Assembly: GCA_016714125.1 (NCBI GenBank)
Contig: JADJNX010000002.1
Span: forward strand, 186,001-250,000
Direction: 5' to 3'
Origin: Ignavibacteriales bacterium
Lineage (GTDB): Bacteria > Bacteroidota > Ignavibacteria > Ignavibacteriales > Ignavibacteriaceae
Length of the DNA stretch: 64,000 bases
In this document: piece after piece, positions 1 through 8,729 of the stretch
Layout of the letters: each line of letters begins with the position of its first letter
Position numbering within the stretch: the first letter of the stretch is position 1
Program-made: the position numbers and the translations under genes
The notes under the pieces: model-generated
The model's input: the letters and a program-made list of their open reading frames with translations, nothing else
Databases searched by the model: none
Told to the model about the DNA's origin: nothing

Positions 1-1
1 T

Positions 2-1018
2 ATCTCAAAAGTGTATGGTGCTCTTGCTTCAACAATCGGAGATCAGGTCCTTCTGGTTGACGGATTTAACAGATATGGCGGTTCAGGGAGCTGGCAGCAG
101 CCTTACCACAACTTCACCTCATATTATGGTGAAGCCCTGGCACAACTTCCAAGAAGATTTTCAACCGTTGCCAACACTGCAATTACATCTTCTTCACAGA
201 TTAAACCATTTAAATATCTTTTTTGGCTGTTGGGCGATGAATCAACAGTGGATGAAACTTTTTCCACCACCGAACAAACAATTGTTAAAGAATACCTTCA
301 GAATGGTGGTAAGTTGTTTGTGACAGGATCTGAAGTTGCATGGGATCTTGATTCCCGTGGTACAGCCACTGATAAAGAATTTTTTAACCAGTTTTTTAAA
401 GCTGCTTATGGTGCTGATAATCCAACACCCAATACTCCATCAGCAACCGGGGCTCCCCTTTCCATCTTTGATGGTGTTTCCGTAAGTTTTGGACAAACAT
501 ATCCTGAAGACTGGCCTGATGTAATTACAGCCGCAAACGGAAGTAGTGTTATAATGAACTACAACTCCACACAAGCTGCTGCGGTTGCATTCGACGGTAC
601 ATTCCCGAGTGGAACCAACCCCGGAAAACTTGTTTTTGTTGCGTTTACTGTAGAAACCATCGGTGATGCCGCCAAAAGGAAATTAATGGTCGAAAAAATC
701 ATGAATTTCTTCACAGGCGCAACTTCAATCGATGATCTTGGTAAAGAGATGGTGCCGACCACATTTTCGATGTCGGTCCATCCAAATCCATTTAATCCTT
801 CAACAAACCTGACAGTGGGCCTTGTTGAGGACGGCATTTATCAAATAAAACTTTTTGACATTCTTGGAAGAGAATTGATGACAGTAAACGAGGGATTTAT
901 GCAGAAAGGTTCTCACCTCTACAGGGTTGATATGAATACTTACCCGTCAGGAACATACTTTATTCATGTCTCGGGTGCAAATGTTAATTCTGTTCAAAAG
1001 ATACTTCTTCTTAAATAA
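2..1018 (+). CDS. Secreted T9SS cargo protein, 5' end cut by window edge
   Basis: The frame is open from the first complete codon, so the true start lies upstream; the GTG at 11 is not convincing. About 250 residues of unrecognised globular sequence, with VDGFNRYGG near the start and a GGKLFVTGSE stretch that could be a Rossmann-like or ThuA/amidotransferase-like fold (inference), precede a C-terminal sorting domain of about 80 residues. That domain has the VHPNPFNPST motif, a YQIKLFDILGRE beta segment, an SGTYFIHV segment and a basic end. It is the signal that sends proteins through the type IX secretion system to the outside or cell surface. The next gene starts 14 nt downstream, suggesting co-transcription. 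The catalytic function is unknown. Confidence 0.75.
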   Translation: MSKVYGALASTIGDQVLLVDGFNRYGGSGSWQQPYHNFTSYYGEALAQLPRRFSTVANTAITSSSQIKPFKYLFWLLGDESTVDETFSTTEQTIVKEYLQNGGKLFVTGSEVAWDLDSRGTATDKEFFNQFFKAAYGADNPTPNTPSATGAPLSIFDGVSVSFGQTYPEDWPDVITAANGSSVIMNYNSTQAAAVAFDGTFPSGTNPGKLVFVAFTVETIGDAAKRKLMVEKIMNFFTGATSIDDLGKEMVPTTFSMSVHPNPFNPSTNLTVGLVEDGIYQIKLFDILGRELMTVNEGFMQKGSHLYRVDMNTYPSGTYFIHVSGANVNSVQKILLLK

Positions 1019-1032
1019 ATCCGGAAATTGAA

Positions 1033-1962
1033 ATGAAAAAACTACTATTTATAACCATATTATCGACCTCTCTCATCCTGGGACAGGGCATTTCCATTAC
1101 AATGGCACCCGTTCCCTTTACATCGGGAGATGAATTATATGCTCTGGCAAAAATTTCTCCAAACGGGAAATACGCCTTAATTACCCAAAAAGGTTTTTCA
1201 CGAATTGAACTTGTGGAAATCCCCACAAAAGCTTCACAACTGATAACCAAAGAAACACCCTGTGCCGGTTGGGGCATGAGATGGAATCCGTCAAGTGACA
1301 GATTTATCTTCAAAGTAAATGAAACAGGCAGTGGAAACACCAAGTCAGTTTCACTTTTTGAATACATTCTTGGTTCCACTTCTCAGAAGCTGGCGACTCT
1401 TGATCCTTCTTCCAACAATCTTTCTTTTTATACCATCAAAGGTAATGGCATCTCAACCGAAGGAAAAGATGGAGAACTTTCGATTATTAGAGAGTCATTA
1501 GGTCAAAACGATGTTAGTTTCTACATCTCAAACGGAAAAGTAATCTTAAATGATCGCTCAGGAAGTTTGGGAAGTGGAGTCAGTGAACAGATTAAATTGA
1601 TCGAAAATGTTTTGTTTGCCGAGTGGTCACCTTCGGGCAAAAAACTTGCCATCCATTCCGCCGGAAAAGGGATATATATTTTTGATTTTGAGTCGGGTAA
1701 AGAATTTAATTTCCCAAAAACCGAGTACCCCTCCTGGATAAACGACAACTATTTTTCATACATGATCACTGAGGATGATGGCTATCGTCTTTTAAACAGC
1801 GATATCGTTGTAAGTAAGTTTGATGGCACCGAATCCGGCATAGTAACAAACAATTTTGACACTCCTGCAAAATATCCATCAGCTTCTCAGGATGGAACGA
1901 TCCTGTTTACAGGCACAGATAACAAGATATACATAATGAAGGTCGATTTTAGGAATAATTAA
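1033..1962 (+). CDS. Exported TolB-like WD40 (PD40) beta-propeller protein
   Basis: A 309-residue protein with an N-terminal signal peptide (MKKLLFITILSTSLILGQG). The mature part has repeated PD40-type strands: a KISPNGKYALI segment near residue 36, RWNPSSDRFIF near 85, EWSPSGKKLAIHS near 197, SWINDNYF and a final PSASQDGTILF. These are the WxPDGxxI repeats of TolB-like propellers, which bind proteins or peptides in the periplasm or outside the cell. It has no sorting domain of its own, so it is probably periplasmic or retained. It follows the T9SS cargo gene by 14 nt and may act with it. No enzymatic residues were recognised. Confidence 0.7.
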   Translation: MKKLLFITILSTSLILGQGISITMAPVPFTSGDELYALAKISPNGKYALITQKGFSRIELVEIPTKASQLITKETPCAGWGMRWNPSSDRFIFKVNETGSGNTKSVSLFEYILGSTSQKLATLDPSSNNLSFYTIKGNGISTEGKDGELSIIRESLGQNDVSFYISNGKVILNDRSGSLGSGVSEQIKLIENVLFAEWSPSGKKLAIHSAGKGIYIFDFESGKEFNFPKTEYPSWINDNYFSYMITEDDGYRLLNSDIVVSKFDGTESGIVTNNFDTPAKYPSASQDGTILFTGTDNKIYIMKVDFRNN

Positions 1963-2035
1963 TGAATTATTTTTGTATTTTTACAATAATAATTCGTAAC
2001 AAAAACTTCAATAAATTGTGAGGCAGAAGAAGTTG

Positions 2036-3866
2036 ATGGGACCATCAAAACACTTTAAAACTATTCCTGAACTTTTTAGAATCCTCGTTTATGATTATGG
2101 CAAAGACCCCTCAAAGGTGATGCTGAAACACAAAGTTGATAAGTTATATGTTGATATCACCTATCAACAATTTAAAAGAGATGTTGAACTCTCCGCTCAT
2201 GGCCTCCTCTCCCTTGGAGTTAAAGAGGGTGATAAAGTTGTGATCCTGGCGGAAAACCGTCCCGAATGGATGATGATCGATTTCTCGATTGTTGGAATTG
2301 GCGCGGTTGATGTGCCTCTCTTATCCCTCACTTACACCAAAAGATATCGGATTTATCATTAATAACTCCGAATCCAAAACTGTTGTGGTATCAAACAAAC
2401 TTCTCCTCTCCAAATTTCTTAAAGTTAAGGACGAATGTCCAACAGTTGAGAATATTGTTGTTTTTAACGATAAAGATGCAGATACTTCCATCACAGGACT
2501 CTATTCTCTTACTCAACTTAAAAAAATGGGTGAAGAGCACATGAAGTTTAATCCCGGAATGTTTGCCGAGTTAAATGCATCTGTGAAAGAGTATGATCTT
2601 TGTACAATAATTTATACTTCAGGCACAACAGGCGAACCCAAAGGTGTTTTATTGACACATAACAACATTGTGTCAAATGTTATTGCCTGTCTTGATATCC
2701 TCCCTGTTACCAGCAAAGAGTTGTTTTTATCATTTCTTCCACTCTGCCATATTTTTGAACGAATGGCCGGTTTTTATCTTGGTCTGGCATCGGGTTCCCA
2801 GGTTGCCTTTGCTCAAAGTATCGAGACTGTCCCTCAAAACATGGTTGAAGTTCGCCCCACTCTTATGACTGCGGTACCCCGATTGTTTGAAAGATTTTAT
2901 TCCCGTGTTATGAAGACGGTTGAAGCAGGACCCGAAAAGAAACAAAAGATTTTCCATTGGGGTTTGCAGATTGGAAAAGATTATGTTAAAGCAAAAAAAG
3001 CAGGGAAAATTGGTACTGTATTAAAGTTGAAACATAAAGTTGCCGATACCCTCGTCCTTAAAAAAATCAGGGAAAGAACCGGCGGCAGATTAAAATTCTT
3101 TGTTTCCGGTGGTGCAGCACTTCCTAAACACCTGGGAGAATTTTTTGAAGCTCTTGGTATCCTGGTCATCGAAGGTTATGGATTAACCGAATCTTCACCT
3201 GTAATTGCCTGCAACAGAATGGAGGCATATAAATTTGGTTCTGTCGGAAAAGTGGTTCCGGGCGTCCAGGTTAAAATATTAAAAGAATATCCTGAAGCTC
3301 CTGATGGTGAAATACTTGCCAAAGGTCCAAATATCATGCAGGGATATTATAAACTTCCTGCGGATACCGCTGAAACAATCAAAAACGGCTGGCTTCATAC
3401 CGGAGATATTGGTTATATCGATGATGAAGGTTTCCTCCTTATCACTGACAGAAAGAAAAATCTTTTCAAAACTTCAGGCGGTAAGTATGTTGCTCCAACA
3501 CCAATTGAAAACCTTTTCCTCGCAAATAAATACATCGAACAATTTGTTCTTATTGGTGACAAGCGTACATTTTTAAGTGCGTTGATAGTCCCCGACTATG
3601 ATGGACTAAAAGATTTTGCCACCGCCAATCATGTTGAGTATGTGGATATCCCCGATCTGATTAAAAAGAAAGAGATTATCCAGCTTTATGAGAAAGAGAT
3701 TGTCAGCATCCAAAAAGTTCTTGCAAGTTATGAAAAGGTAAGAAAATTTGCTTTGATGGAGAGGGCATTCACGATCGAAGATGGTGAAATGACACCTTCC
3801 ATGAAGATCAGAAGAAAAATTGTTGAACATAAATATCAGGAAGAAATCGAAAGAATGTACGCCTGA
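2036..3866 (+). CDS. Long-chain fatty acid-CoA ligase (AMP-binding), one frameshift
   Basis: AMP-forming acyl-CoA synthetase of about 610 residues that activates fatty acids to acyl-CoA with ATP. The P-loop-like core motif YTSGTTGEPKGV is at about residue 198, with EGYGLTESSP, GEILAKGPNIMQGYY, the hinge GWLHTGDIGYID and the DRKKNLFKTSGGKYVAP motif following. An extra C-terminal stretch is typical of FACL/LCFA ligases of this group. The frame changes near 2318-2321: the sequence after DVPL resumes as YPSLTPKD if one base is removed, so I read a one-base insertion rather than a real break. I prefer the ATG at 2036, preceded by AGAAGAAG, over the GTG at 2018. Substrate chain length cannot be told. 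Confidence 0.88.
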
Positions 3867-3902
3867 TAATCAATATTTGATTGGAACAATAACCCTTAAA
3901 AG

Positions 3903-3935
3903 AAAAAAGGCTGTCCAAATTGGGCAGCCTTTTTA
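3903..3935. terminator. Bidirectional intrinsic terminator
   Basis: An A-run, a 9-bp stem AGGCTGTCC / GGGCAGCCT (one G-U pair) with a short AAATT loop, and a T-run. It sits between the convergent acyl-CoA ligase and bshB1 genes and can serve both strands. Confidence 0.85.
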
Positions 3936-3939
3936 ATTT

Positions 3940-4662
3940 CTAATGATGTCTGAGCTTTGAAATAATATCCAGCTCAATCGCTTCTTCGCAGAGAAACGGT
4001 TCTCCATATTCTTTTCCAATTTTGAATCCATAAACCTGCGATCTTGATTTGATATATTCAACAAAACCGGGTTTGCTGATAAATGTCTCAGGTTCTTTGT
4101 TTTTTGGATCAAAAAACTGACTGGAAAAAGCAAAAACAGATTTCATTTTATCTTCAAAATGATCTGTAATGTCCACAATAAATGAAGGTTGGAACTCATA
4201 GGTCTGCATGTAATAATACAAGGCAGAAGGCCTGTAAGAGTGTTGTAGATGACCATTATCATGGGTTTGAATCTTACCAACACCTGAATAAAAATATGCC
4301 TGTTTTGCCAGAGTACTCACAGCTATGTGGTCGGGATGGCGGTCGTTAAAATAGGGAGCGAAGATAACCTTTGGTTTATATTTTCTGATTTGATACAGAA
4401 ATTTGAGAAGGTTTTCGCGATTAACTTCGATCTGGCCATCCGGTATGTTTAGATTATCTCTAAAGTCTGCTTTCAGAATAACCCCGGCTTGAATCGCCTC
4501 GTGTTGTCTGATTTCAGCGGAACCTCTTGTTCCCAACTCACCTTTTGTACAATCGATAATACCTACTTTTAGACCATGAGCCGACATTTTGGCTATGGTG
4601 CCACCCATCGAAAGTTCTGCATCATCAGGGTGTGCGGCAAATACAAGTGCATCTTTTTTCAT
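3940..4662 (-). CDS. bshB1: Bacillithiol biosynthesis deacetylase BshB1
   Basis: LmbE/PIG-L family zinc deacetylase, 240 residues, intact. It carries the metal-binding AAHPDDAEL motif at residues 9-17, the family signature KGELGTRGSAEIR, and a second HPDH metal motif near residue 110. BshB1 removes the acetyl group from N-acetylglucosaminyl-malate in the cytoplasm, the second step of bacillithiol synthesis. The GELGTRG signature and length fit BshB1 better than generic PIG-L proteins, but bshA and bshC are not in the window. It is 9 nt downstream of the TPR membrane protein gene and probably in one operon with it. Confidence 0.88.
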   Translation of the reverse strand: MKKDALVFAAHPDDAELSMGGTIAKMSAHGLKVGIIDCTKGELGTRGSAEIRQHEAIQAGVILKADFRDNLNIPDGQIEVNRENLLKFLYQIRKYKPKVIFAPYFNDRHPDHIAVSTLAKQAYFYSGVGKIQTHDNGHLQHSYRPSALYYYMQTYEFQPSFIVDITDHFEDKMKSVFAFSSQFFDPKNKEPETFISKPGFVEYIKSRSQVYGFKIGKEYGEPFLCEEAIELDIISKLRHH

Positions 4663-4671
4663 CTCGAACCT

Positions 4672-5358
4672 TTAATCCACTAAAGCCATATAACGATCAA
4701 CATCTTTTATCACATAAGATTTTGAATAATCCGATTTTAATGAGATAAGGATATCTTTTGCTTTATCTTTTTTGTCCATTTCGATGTAAACAATGGCAGC
4801 ATTCAATAGATATTGAGCATTCATTGGATTTTCTTTCGAAAGTGATGCCGCTTTTTCATATCCATCGGCTGCTTTTTCAAGCTCTTTTTTTACTTCGTAA
4901 TAACCGGCTTTACCATATTCAGCGGCTGCTGAAAAAATTGGATTACCACCTGAATAATCATCATAATATTTATAAGCTTCTTCGGTTTTTCCAAGGTATG
5001 AAAGAGCATTGGCAACATAAATTTTTGCCGCTTCGCCATTTTCAGTACCTGAAAAATCTTCAGAGATTTTTTTCAATCCGGACATTTTTTTTGCAGGATC
5101 GCCATCAATTGCCTGAAGATAGGCACCCGACTCATACACGGGCATAATTTTTGTCAATGCGGTTCCCGCAGCAATATTGTTTTCTTTTTTGTTTATTCCA
5201 TAAAATACAACTGCAGCGATAATCACCACAAATACAGCGATTCCGCCATAAACCAACTTTTTATTCTCTTCAAACCATCCAAGTGCACGATAATAGAGCT
5301 CTACTGAGCCTTCTTTTTTCACTTCTTTTGATTTGAACTTACTGATAGGTTTAGCCAT
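4672..5358 (-). CDS. Membrane-anchored TPR protein (YfgM/TPR_21-like)
   Basis: A 228-residue protein. A basic cytoplasmic N-terminus precedes a single transmembrane helix at about residues 36-56 (the GIAVFVVIIAAVVFYGI stretch). A periplasmic helical domain with TPR-like repeats follows (ENGEAAKIYVANALSYLGKT, AAEYGKAGYYEVKKE, NAQYLLNAAIVYIEMDKKD). The layout matches the YfgM family, which helps periplasmic folding near the Sec translocon and BAM. In the FCB group similar proteins are usually annotated only as tetratricopeptide repeat proteins. The specific partner is unknown. Confidence 0.7.
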   Translation of the reverse strand: MAKPISKFKSKEVKKEGSVELYYRALGWFEENKKLVYGGIAVFVVIIAAVVFYGINKKENNIAAGTALTKIMPVYESGAYLQAIDGDPAKKMSGLKKISEDFSGTENGEAAKIYVANALSYLGKTEEAYKYYDDYSGGNPIFSAAAEYGKAGYYEVKKELEKAADGYEKAASLSKENPMNAQYLLNAAIVYIEMDKKDKAKDILISLKSDYSKSYVIKDVDRYMALVD

Positions 5359-5393
5359 TATTAACCTTTCTAAATTCTAAATTTTTGCAATAT

Positions 5394-5401
5394 CAAAGAT
5401 A
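5394..5401 (-). promoter_or_regulatory. Possible -7 element (TATCTTTG) for the TPR/bshB1 pair
   Basis: The minus strand reads TATCTTTG, an exact TAnnTTTG match to the Bacteroidota -7 element, 36 bases before the TPR gene start. I see no good TTTG 19-21 bases further up, so support is partial. Confidence 0.35.
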
Positions 5402-5413
5402 ACCGTTATTTTG

Positions 5414-6463
5414 TTAAATTCCTACACGAATATGATTCGAGAATATCCATCCTTTTCCTTCGTGATAGACTTCAATTCTGTAAACTCCCTTTTCTGTAAC
5501 TACAAATTCGATGTCACTCCCTGTTGTTTCATCGATCACTTTTCCATTATAAATCAATTTCATCTGTGCAAAATGAGTGGGAACCAAAACTCTGAGGTTG
5601 ATTTTTCCTTCGGCAGGAACAGTATCACCCATGTTATAAATGTTCCCCCCTGCTTCCGCAAAGAACTTAAATCCTGTTGCATCACCATGATAATAGTTTG
5701 CAATAAAACTTCTTCCCTCTCTGAGGGCTTCAAGAATAGCATCTTCATACTGTTTAATTAAGACAGGGTCTTCGGTGGGAAAGATTCTTTCTTTTAAAAG
5801 CACATAGGTTCTGATCGATTTGAAGAGAACTTTGTATGGAAAAACCTCCACTTCAAAAAATCCGAGCAGATTTACACGGTGGGCATGGGCGTCAATTCCG
5901 CCAATAGCTGTCACCTTCCGCTTCTGATTTAGACTGTCCCAAACATCAAGTGTTTCCTGAGCAGGTTTTTCGATTGTTTTAAGGGGATGTACAAATGACT
6001 GATATTTGTTTTGTTCAGTCAGGTTTTCCATCCACTCCGACATGTGGTTCCAAATTTCAATTCCGGTAAAATCCTCAATCTCCCACTCAGTCCACGGATA
6101 TGGCGGATGTTCATCCATCGAGTCCCTTTTCTCGTGTGGATGCGCCAAAAATCCGATACCCCCGGCATCTTTTACAGCTTTCACATATTTGGATGCAGGC
6201 ATTCTGGTTGAAAAAGGTTTATCTATTCCAAGGGCAATGTAGTGGTTTTTATTCTCTTTGTCATTAATTTCACACCCGATCAACAACAGGGTTTTTCCGT
6301 AGAAACCTCCATATCCTTCATCTTTTGCCCGAAGTGTATTGTGGTCGGTGAGAATAATAAAATCCAGTCCCGATTCATTTGCGAGATTTGCAATTTCACG
6401 GACTTCACCCGAACCGTCAGAAAATTTTGAGTGGATGTGGAGAGAGCCCGAATATACAAACAT
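5414..6463 (-). CDS. PHP-domain metallo-phosphoesterase
   Basis: A 349-residue protein with the four PHP metal-binding motifs: LHIHSKFSDGSGE at residues 8-20, LTDHNTL near 39, AHPHEKRD near 107, and GGIDAHAH near 189. The N-terminal two thirds form the PHP TIM-barrel-like phosphoesterase. The last 90 residues look like a beta-sandwich (INLRVLVPTHFAQMKLIYNG) seen in secreted or cell-envelope PHP proteins. There is no signal peptide. Some PHP proteins cleave nucleotides or phospho-sugars; the substrate here is unknown. It starts 2 nt after the aldehyde dehydrogenase stop, so the two are almost certainly co-transcribed. Confidence 0.8.
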   Translation of the reverse strand: MFVYSGSLHIHSKFSDGSGEVREIANLANESGLDFIILTDHNTLRAKDEGYGGFYGKTLLLIGCEINDKENKNHYIALGIDKPFSTRMPASKYVKAVKDAGGIGFLAHPHEKRDSMDEHPPYPWTEWEIEDFTGIEIWNHMSEWMENLTEQNKYQSFVHPLKTIEKPAQETLDVWDSLNQKRKVTAIGGIDAHAHRVNLLGFFEVEVFPYKVLFKSIRTYVLLKERIFPTEDPVLIKQYEDAILEALREGRSFIANYYHGDATGFKFFAEAGGNIYNMGDTVPAEGKINLRVLVPTHFAQMKLIYNGKVIDETTGSDIEFVVTEKGVYRIEVYHEGKGWIFSNHIRVGI

Positions 6464-6465
6464 TT

Positions 6466-8049
6466 TTAGAACTTAAATTCGTCGATTATTTTTTGAATCT
6501 CGGCATTTGAAAGTGTTTTTGGTTCCTCTTCCTGTTTTTTAGGCTGCTCCTGTTTTTTTTCAACAGGTCTGGTGGAAGAATATTCCTGATTGATCACGGG
6601 GTTGCCTGCGCGGGCTCTTAAACGGTCTTCAATTTCGTTTAAAAAACTTTGAGAACGGGTAACACTCTCCCCCATGCTTGAAAGTGAATTACCGTGATTG
6701 ATAGGATTTACTTCAAATGCAAGGTGTTTGATGTTCATGAGATGTTTTGCGGAGACATTTTCAGAGATGATCGATCCACCCCAGGTCCCGGGACCTAAAG
6801 TTAATGAGGGGGTTAATGCAGTGGTATATCCAACTGCACCAATTGAAGAAACTGTGTTACAAAGAATTCTGAAAGCGGGTTTTTCAAGTGCAAATTTCAT
6901 TATAATTTCAGAATCGTTTGAGTGAATCACCATTGTGTGACCAACTCCGCCAAAATTTAACAGATCAATACATTTGTGGCAACCTTCAAGCCATCCTTCA
7001 ACTGTGTAAAAAGCAAGTATTGGTGAAAGTTTTTCATAAGAGAGAGCCTCTGACTTACCAACTTCCTCACATTCGGCAACAAGCACCTTAATATTTTCAG
7101 GCACTGAGAAGCCGGCATATTGAGCAATCCACACGGCAGGTTTTCCCACTATTTCAGGATTTATTCTTCCATTGGTCAAAATTGCACCGGCGAGTTTTTT
7201 CTTTTCGTCGGGATTAACAAAATAACATCCTGCGGCTTTCGCTTCTCTGATTACCTCTTCACGAATTGTCGAGTCAACAATCATCGCCTGCTCTGATGAA
7301 CAAAGTGTACCATTGTCAAATGTGGTACCATAAACTATATCAAGCACAGCTTTTTTGATGTTTGCCGAGCGTTCAATAAATGCCGGAACATTTCCTGCGC
7401 CAACTCCATAGGCAGGTGTGCCCGAGCTGTATGCCGCCTTAACCATCGGAGTGCTTCCTGTGGCAAGGATAACAGCAATATTTTTGTCACGCATCAATGC
7501 TTCTGTTCCCTCAATGGTGGGATTACTCAGACATTGAATTAAACCTTTTGGGGCACCCTCTTTTTCCGCGGCTTCTGCTAAAATTCTGAGAGCCTCCGCC
7601 GAACATTTTGTTGTTCGTGGATGTGGAGAGGCTACAATTGCATTTCTGCATTTTAACGAAATTATCGCTTTAAACATTGCCGTGGAAGTTGGATTGGTAG
7701 AAGGCACAAGCGCAGCCACCACACCCATCGGTTCAGCAATTTTTAAAACTTTTCCATTTGCAAGACTCTCGATAACTCCACAAGATTTGAGGTCTTTAAT
7801 CGATTCCCACACATTTTTGGTCGCAAACTGGTTTTTAATAATTTTATCTTCCACCTTGCCAAAACCACTCTCTTCACATGCCATTTTAGCAAGCACAGCG
7901 GCAGCCGCATACCCGGCATCTGCCATCGCTTTTACTATTCTGTCAACCTGTGACTGTGAATAGTGTTTAAATTCCATCTGAGCCGATTTGGCTATTCTTG
8001 AGAGGTCTCTTGCTTCTTGAATCGAAAGCAGGTCTTTATCAATATTCAT
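6466..8049 (-). CDS. CoA-acylating aldehyde dehydrogenase (EutE/PduP type) with C-terminal helical tail
   Basis: A 527-residue aldehyde dehydrogenase that converts an aldehyde, CoA and NAD to acyl-CoA (or the reverse). The fold is recognisable from VVAALVPSTNPTSTA, ILATGSTPMVKAAYSSG and GVGAGNVPAF. The catalytic cysteine lies in FDNGTLCSSEQAM at about residue 251. After the catalytic domain comes a charged Gln/Glu/Lys/Pro linker (about residues 495-512), then a short amphipathic helix NAEIQKIIDEFKF at the very end. Linker plus short amphipathic helix is how encapsulation peptides of bacterial microcompartment cargo look. No shell protein gene is in the window. The short-chain aldehyde substrate is not determinable. 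The gene is intact. Confidence 0.85.
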   Translation of the reverse strand: MNIDKDLLSIQEARDLSRIAKSAQMEFKHYSQSQVDRIVKAMADAGYAAAAVLAKMACEESGFGKVEDKIIKNQFATKNVWESIKDLKSCGVIESLANGKVLKIAEPMGVVAALVPSTNPTSTAMFKAIISLKCRNAIVASPHPRTTKCSAEALRILAEAAEKEGAPKGLIQCLSNPTIEGTEALMRDKNIAVILATGSTPMVKAAYSSGTPAYGVGAGNVPAFIERSANIKKAVLDIVYGTTFDNGTLCSSEQAMIVDSTIREEVIREAKAAGCYFVNPDEKKKLAGAILTNGRINPEIVGKPAVWIAQYAGFSVPENIKVLVAECEEVGKSEALSYEKLSPILAFYTVEGWLEGCHKCIDLLNFGGVGHTMVIHSNDSEIIMKFALEKPAFRILCNTVSSIGAVGYTTALTPSLTLGPGTWGGSIISENVSAKHLMNIKHLAFEVNPINHGNSLSSMGESVTRSQSFLNEIEDRLRARAGNPVINQEYSSTRPVEKKQEQPKKQEEEPKTLSNAEIQKIIDEFKF

Positions 8050-8076
8050 TGTCTTCCTTGGAAAAAATCTCGTCTC

Positions 8077-8107
8077 GAAATATATCTAATATTAACCTAA
8101 CTTTCAA
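8077..8107 (-). promoter_or_regulatory. Predicted promoter for the aldehyde dehydrogenase-PHP operon
   Basis: On the minus strand TTGA, 19 bases, then TATATTTC: one mismatch in each half to the Bacteroidota TTTG / TAnnTTTG promoter, with ideal spacing. The -7 end is 28 bases before the ATG at 8049. Confidence 0.5.
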
Positions 8108-8276
8108 GAATGTGGGGATTTATCCTTATTTTAAAGAGATTCTCTTCTAAATCAGGTTACTCCACTCGAATTTCTCATTTTCAACATTTCCCATCAAACG
8201 TCAAATTTCACCTCCCCCAAATACCTCTCAAACATCACCCAAACAAAGATTTTGTTATCAATTTGTCAGGTGATGG

Positions 8277-8300
8277 CAGAAGTTTAAATTTAAACTTCTG
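8277..8300. promoter_or_regulatory. 24-bp perfect palindrome upstream of queF
   Basis: Two 12-base arms, CAGAAGTTTAAA and its exact reverse complement, meet with no spacer. The following bases are ATTTTTG. It lies in the 307-base gap between the divergent aldehyde dehydrogenase and queF genes; the rest of that gap holds only the promoter at 8077-8107 and a small ACAAGG/CCTTGT hairpin at about 8316-8330. It could be an operator for a dimeric repressor or an AT-rich hairpin terminator. Confidence 0.5.
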
Positions 8301-8356
8301 ATTTTTGAATTAATCACAAGGTTCCCTTGTTAAGACTGAAAACGAAAGGTTGGTAA

Positions 8357-8722
8357 TTGGAAGATAAATTAACTCTTCTTGAGGTGTTTGACAATATAAA
8401 CTCTCATAGAAACTATAGAATTGTTCATACAGTACATGAATTTACTTCGGTTTGTCCCAAAACAGGACATCCTGATTTTGCAACGATGGAGATTGAATAT
8501 ATCCCGGAAAAATTTTGTGTTGAATTAAAGTCATTAAAACTCTACCTGCAGTCATTTAGAAACGATGGTATTTTTTACGAAAATGTGACAAATCGAATTG
8601 CAGATGATCTTATTGGACTTCTACAACCCCGATACTTCAGGTTAACTGCAAATTTCTCAGTACGCGGAGGATTATCCTCTGTTGTTGAAGTTGAACACAT
8701 CGCAGATGGATTTGAAGAGTAA
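8357..8722 (+). CDS. queF: NADPH-dependent preQ0 reductase QueF
   Basis: A 121-residue unimodular (type I) QueF that reduces 7-cyano-7-deazaguanine (preQ0) to preQ1 for queuosine in tRNA. Key features are the catalytic cysteine in FTSVCPKTGHPDFATM (about residue 33), the QueF signature LKSLKLYLQSFRNDGIFYE, and the C-terminal VRGG segment. It starts at a TTG with AAAGG a few bases upstream. The glnD start follows 7 nt after the stop. I see no convincing preQ1 riboswitch in the upstream region. Confidence 0.93.
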   Translation: MEDKLTLLEVFDNINSHRNYRIVHTVHEFTSVCPKTGHPDFATMEIEYIPEKFCVELKSLKLYLQSFRNDGIFYENVTNRIADDLIGLLQPRYFRLTANFSVRGGLSSVVEVEHIADGFEE

Positions 8723-8729
8723 ATAAATT

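Noticed and set aside
8110..8301. Open frame of 63 codons between the aldehyde dehydrogenase and queF
   Set aside because: Low-complexity codon use, no ribosome binding site, and it runs across the 24-bp palindrome; treated as non-coding.
8310..8356. Possible preQ1 riboswitch upstream of queF (ACAAGGTTCCCTTGT hairpin followed by A-rich sequence)
   Set aside because: The hairpin has a 3-base loop and the A-rich segment does not follow the type I pseudoknot pattern; the expected loop sequence and the tail that sequesters the ribosome binding site are missing.
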